Part shown: positions 33,093 to 34,694 of the stretch, piece by piece
How the letters are laid out: every line of letters starts with the position of its first letter
Numbering within the stretch: position 1 is the first letter of the stretch
Assembly (NCBI GenBank): GCA_016789785.1
Contig: JAEUQE010000075.1
Span: 1-34,694 of the forward strand
Length of the DNA stretch: 34,694 nt
Source of the DNA: Bryobacterales bacterium
GTDB taxonomy: Bacteria > Acidobacteriota > Terriglobia > Bryobacterales > Bryobacteraceae
Reading direction: 5' to 3'
Translations under genes and position numbers: made by a program
Notes under the pieces: model-generated
Seen by the model: the letters and a program-made list of their open reading frames with translations, nothing else
Told to the model about the DNA's origin: nothing
Database searches by the model: none

Positions 33093-34289
33093 TCAGCGTC
33101 CGCTCAGATACGAGTGGTCTCCGTAGAGCGCCCTGCTCTGCGGCGTTTGGCGCAGAGCCACCTTTTGGAGCAAGGCCTCGGCACTGAGTACCTCGCCGTC
33201 GTGGAGCCGCACCTTGACATCCACAAGTGGCACTTGCTTCTGCTTCATGGCGCGCAGGAATTCCGCGGCGTGCTCGATGTCTGTCCGGTAGTGGCCGGTC
33301 TTCATACAAACCTCCTTCAACGTCCCACCCTGCACCCGCATCATGCCCGCGCTCAACACCGGCGCGCCACAGAGGAAACTCGAATGATGAAACAGCCCAC
33401 CGATATGCTGCCCGGCATAGACGACGTTGTAGGTGCTCATCACAAAGCAGGCCCACCCTTCGTCATCGAAGTCATTCAGTGCGTTGCATGCCCAAGTGGT
33501 GGTGTTCAGAGGCTTGAGGTCGGTATCTCCGACGATCGTCTTGCGGTCTTTGTTCCGCGCCATGATGTCCCGCTGGGTCTCCGGCGTCATTCGGGAGAAC
33601 AGTTTGCCTCCTTCGACATCACACTCAAACAATGCACGCAGTACCAGATCATCCACGTAGTGCACCCGGCGGTTCATCAGAGCCTCCTTCTGCTCTTGAG
33701 GCAGGCGGTCCAAGTATTCCAGGAAGCTGCACGTCTCTTCGGAGTGCTTCCATTCGAACATCAGGTTGCTCAGTTCCTGGCCGCGATGGTGTTCGTGATC
33801 CAGAATCTCCATCCAACCGTTGGTGCCATTGTTCACGGTGATCCCTTGCACAGGCTTGGCCGATTTCACAACCTGCCGCGCCTGCCCGTCTATGGTCACG
33901 GTCTGCACCTGATTCGTGCCGGGAGCGATTGATCCTTTGGGAATGATCTTGCCCATCGCGTCGCGTACCTTCTGCCATCCCTTCGGCTTCGGCTGGTCCA
34001 GCACGGCATCGATCTCATTCTGCAGTTCGGTGATCACCGGCAGCCGGAAGCCATCGGCCTGGGCCCCGACTTTGTCTGTGTGCGTATCCAGGAAGTTGTT
34101 GGCGCGCGTATTCAACGCGAGCAGTGCCTCGAACCGCTCCGGACTCACTGGCCCCAGCGTGTTCAGTTTGCGTAGCGCATCGTCGATCAACAGCAATTGG
34201 TCATTGTTTCGCGAATGGAATGGCCGCGAGGTCTCTTGAAAAAAGCTCTGGTCCCCATCCGTGGTGAGGAACTCATGTTGTTCGGGCAT
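33093..34289 (-). CDS. Uncharacterised protein with an IQM-like C-terminal motif
   Basis: I do not know this family. The protein has no signal peptide or membrane segment. Residues about 28-95 are helical (LLLIDDALRKLNTLGPVSPERFEALLALN, then LPVITELQNEIDAVL), a build I associate with effector-type proteins of secretion loci. From about 280 the sequence FVMSTYNVVYAGQ, GGLFHHSSFLCGAPV, SAGMMRVQGGTLKEV and KTGHYRT recalls the conserved C-terminal part of plant IQM calmodulin-binding proteins (pattern Y-x-G, FxHSSFLxG, AG, GHY). A downstream segment, LVDVKVRLHDGEVLSAEALL, resembles a closing strand and helix. AAGGAG is well spaced ahead of the ATG. It probably shares a transcript with the kinase gene 90 bases downstream. 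The function is open. Confidence 0.7.
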   Translation of the reverse strand: MPEQHEFLTTDGDQSFFQETSRPFHSRNNDQLLLIDDALRKLNTLGPVSPERFEALLALNTRANNFLDTHTDKVGAQADGFRLPVITELQNEIDAVLDQPKPKGWQKVRDAMGKIIPKGSIAPGTNQVQTVTIDGQARQVVKSAKPVQGITVNNGTNGWMEILDHEHHRGQELSNLMFEWKHSEETCSFLEYLDRLPQEQKEALMNRRVHYVDDLVLRALFECDVEGGKLFSRMTPETQRDIMARNKDRKTIVGDTDLKPLNTTTWACNALNDFDDEGWACFVMSTYNVVYAGQHIGGLFHHSSFLCGAPVLSAGMMRVQGGTLKEVCMKTGHYRTDIEHAAEFLRAMKQKQVPLVDVKVRLHDGEVLSAEALLQKVALRQTPQSRALYGDHSYLSGR

Positions 34290-34316
34290 CGTCGTTTCTC
34301 CTTCTGTCGTTTGCGA

Positions 34317-34340
34317 GCTGCCTACACCCGTGTAAGCAGC
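34317..34340. promoter_or_regulatory. 24-bp dyad in the leader of the uncharacterised gene
   Basis: Eleven-base arms (GCTGCCTACAC and GTGTAAGCAGC, ten of eleven pairing) flank CC. It ends 28 bases upstream of the ATG at 34289. It could be an operator for a dimeric repressor or an mRNA hairpin near the ribosome binding site. No T-tract follows on the minus strand, so it is not a terminator for the PIN gene. Confidence 0.5.
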
Positions 34341-34368
34341 CTTTCCTGGAGAAACCTGTCACCCGCGA

Positions 34369-34686
34369 TCACTTTTTTTCGAGCTGGGATTGCTCATCGG
34401 TTCTTCGGCAAGAAGGGGCGTCACCTACGCTGATTCGTGGCGAGGCATCGCTGCGTCGCGACTGCCATTCATCGAATGGAGTGACAGCTATGCACCCGGC
34501 CTCAATGAATCTGTCAATCAGGTACACTTGAGACGGTCCCTTGCGGGACGCGAGAACGATGGACACCTCGAGCAGGGAAACTGCTGAAACCTGCCGTTTC
34601 GAATTTCGTTCGATGGCGACCGCATACCGCCATGCCTCAGATTCGCCGAACAGAATCGCCAGAATTGCGGAAGAGTCAATCACCAT
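34369..34686 (-). CDS. Truncated VapC-like PIN-domain protein
   Basis: PIN-domain VapC toxins are RNases with three to four acidic residues. The N-terminal half is clear: MVIDSSAILAILFGE carries the first Asp, and AVSLLEVSIVLASR carries the conserved Glu. After VTPFDEWQS the sequence stops resembling the family: RRSDASPRISVGDAPSCRRT lacks the usual GKGRHPA...LNFGD block with the third and fourth acidic residues. The 105-aa length is about 25 short. A frameshift or rearrangement at the 3' end is likely, so toxicity is doubtful. The start ATG lies eight bases from the window edge, and any VapB antitoxin would be outside. The gene runs toward the uncharacterised 398-aa gene. Confidence 0.65.
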   Translation of the reverse strand: MVIDSSAILAILFGESEAWRYAVAIERNSKRQVSAVSLLEVSIVLASRKGPSQVYLIDRFIEAGCIAVTPFDEWQSRRSDASPRISVGDAPSCRRTDEQSQLEKK

Positions 34687-34694
34687 AGGACTAA

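Overview
The window reads as about 35 kb of chromosome from a GC-rich Gram-negative bacterium. The best guess is Acidobacteriota, near Solibacter/Bryobacter (Bryobacterales). This is inferred from gene content, not from a marker gene: a DUF1549/DUF1553 plus DUF1501 pair, an acidobacterial-type VWA protein, a TIGR02999-type ECF sigma factor beside a TPR Ser/Thr kinase, and several short signal peptides ending in Ala-Gln. No rRNA, tRNA, CRISPR array or intact insertion sequence was seen.

Layout. 57-3249 (+) is a core cluster rpoN-hpf-rapZ (sigma-54, ribosome hibernation factor, RapZ), followed by hemQ (coproheme decarboxylase) and an HDOD protein. 5411-5771 is gene-poor and holds three clustered palindromes and a possible decayed C-terminus. 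5772-7812 (-) holds an exported ABM-like protein and a DUF3179 protein. 7961-13905 (+) is a three-gene set: DUF1549/DUF1553 protein, Tat-exported DUF1501 protein and a 922-residue exported Big2/propeller-like protein. A DASS anion transporter and a PilZ protein follow. 15887-17327 is a gene graveyard with two broken minus-strand genes and a perfect 20-bp palindrome. 17328-18644 is a plant/trypanosome-type phosphofructokinase. 18784-21244 (+) is an ECF sigma factor, a membrane anti-sigma factor and an exported cohesin-like/TIG protein. Tail-to-tail with it is an apparently exported, membrane-anchored TPR-CHAT protease (21195-23759, -). A DUF433 orphan antitoxin, an orphan ABC ATPase and a bifunctional HD-GYP/GAF/GGDEF membrane protein come next. 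27504-29566 (+) couples an RND-type adaptor to a VWA protein with no pump gene. The right end has an ECF sigma factor converging on a Ser/Thr kinase, an uncharacterised 398-aa protein with a motif recalling plant IQM proteins, and a truncated VapC-like PIN gene.

How the parts may work together. Regulation and envelope signalling dominate: sigma-54, two ECF sigma factors, one anti-sigma factor, a kinase, PilZ and HD-GYP/GGDEF c-di-GMP proteins, and HDOD. The parts most worth following are the sigma/anti-sigma/surface protein group facing the CHAT protease, the IQM-like protein next to the kinase, two genes whose promoters predict leaderless mRNAs, and a sigma-54-like promoter directly behind rpoN and ahead of hpf. 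All family assignments come from reading motifs by eye; no searches were run.
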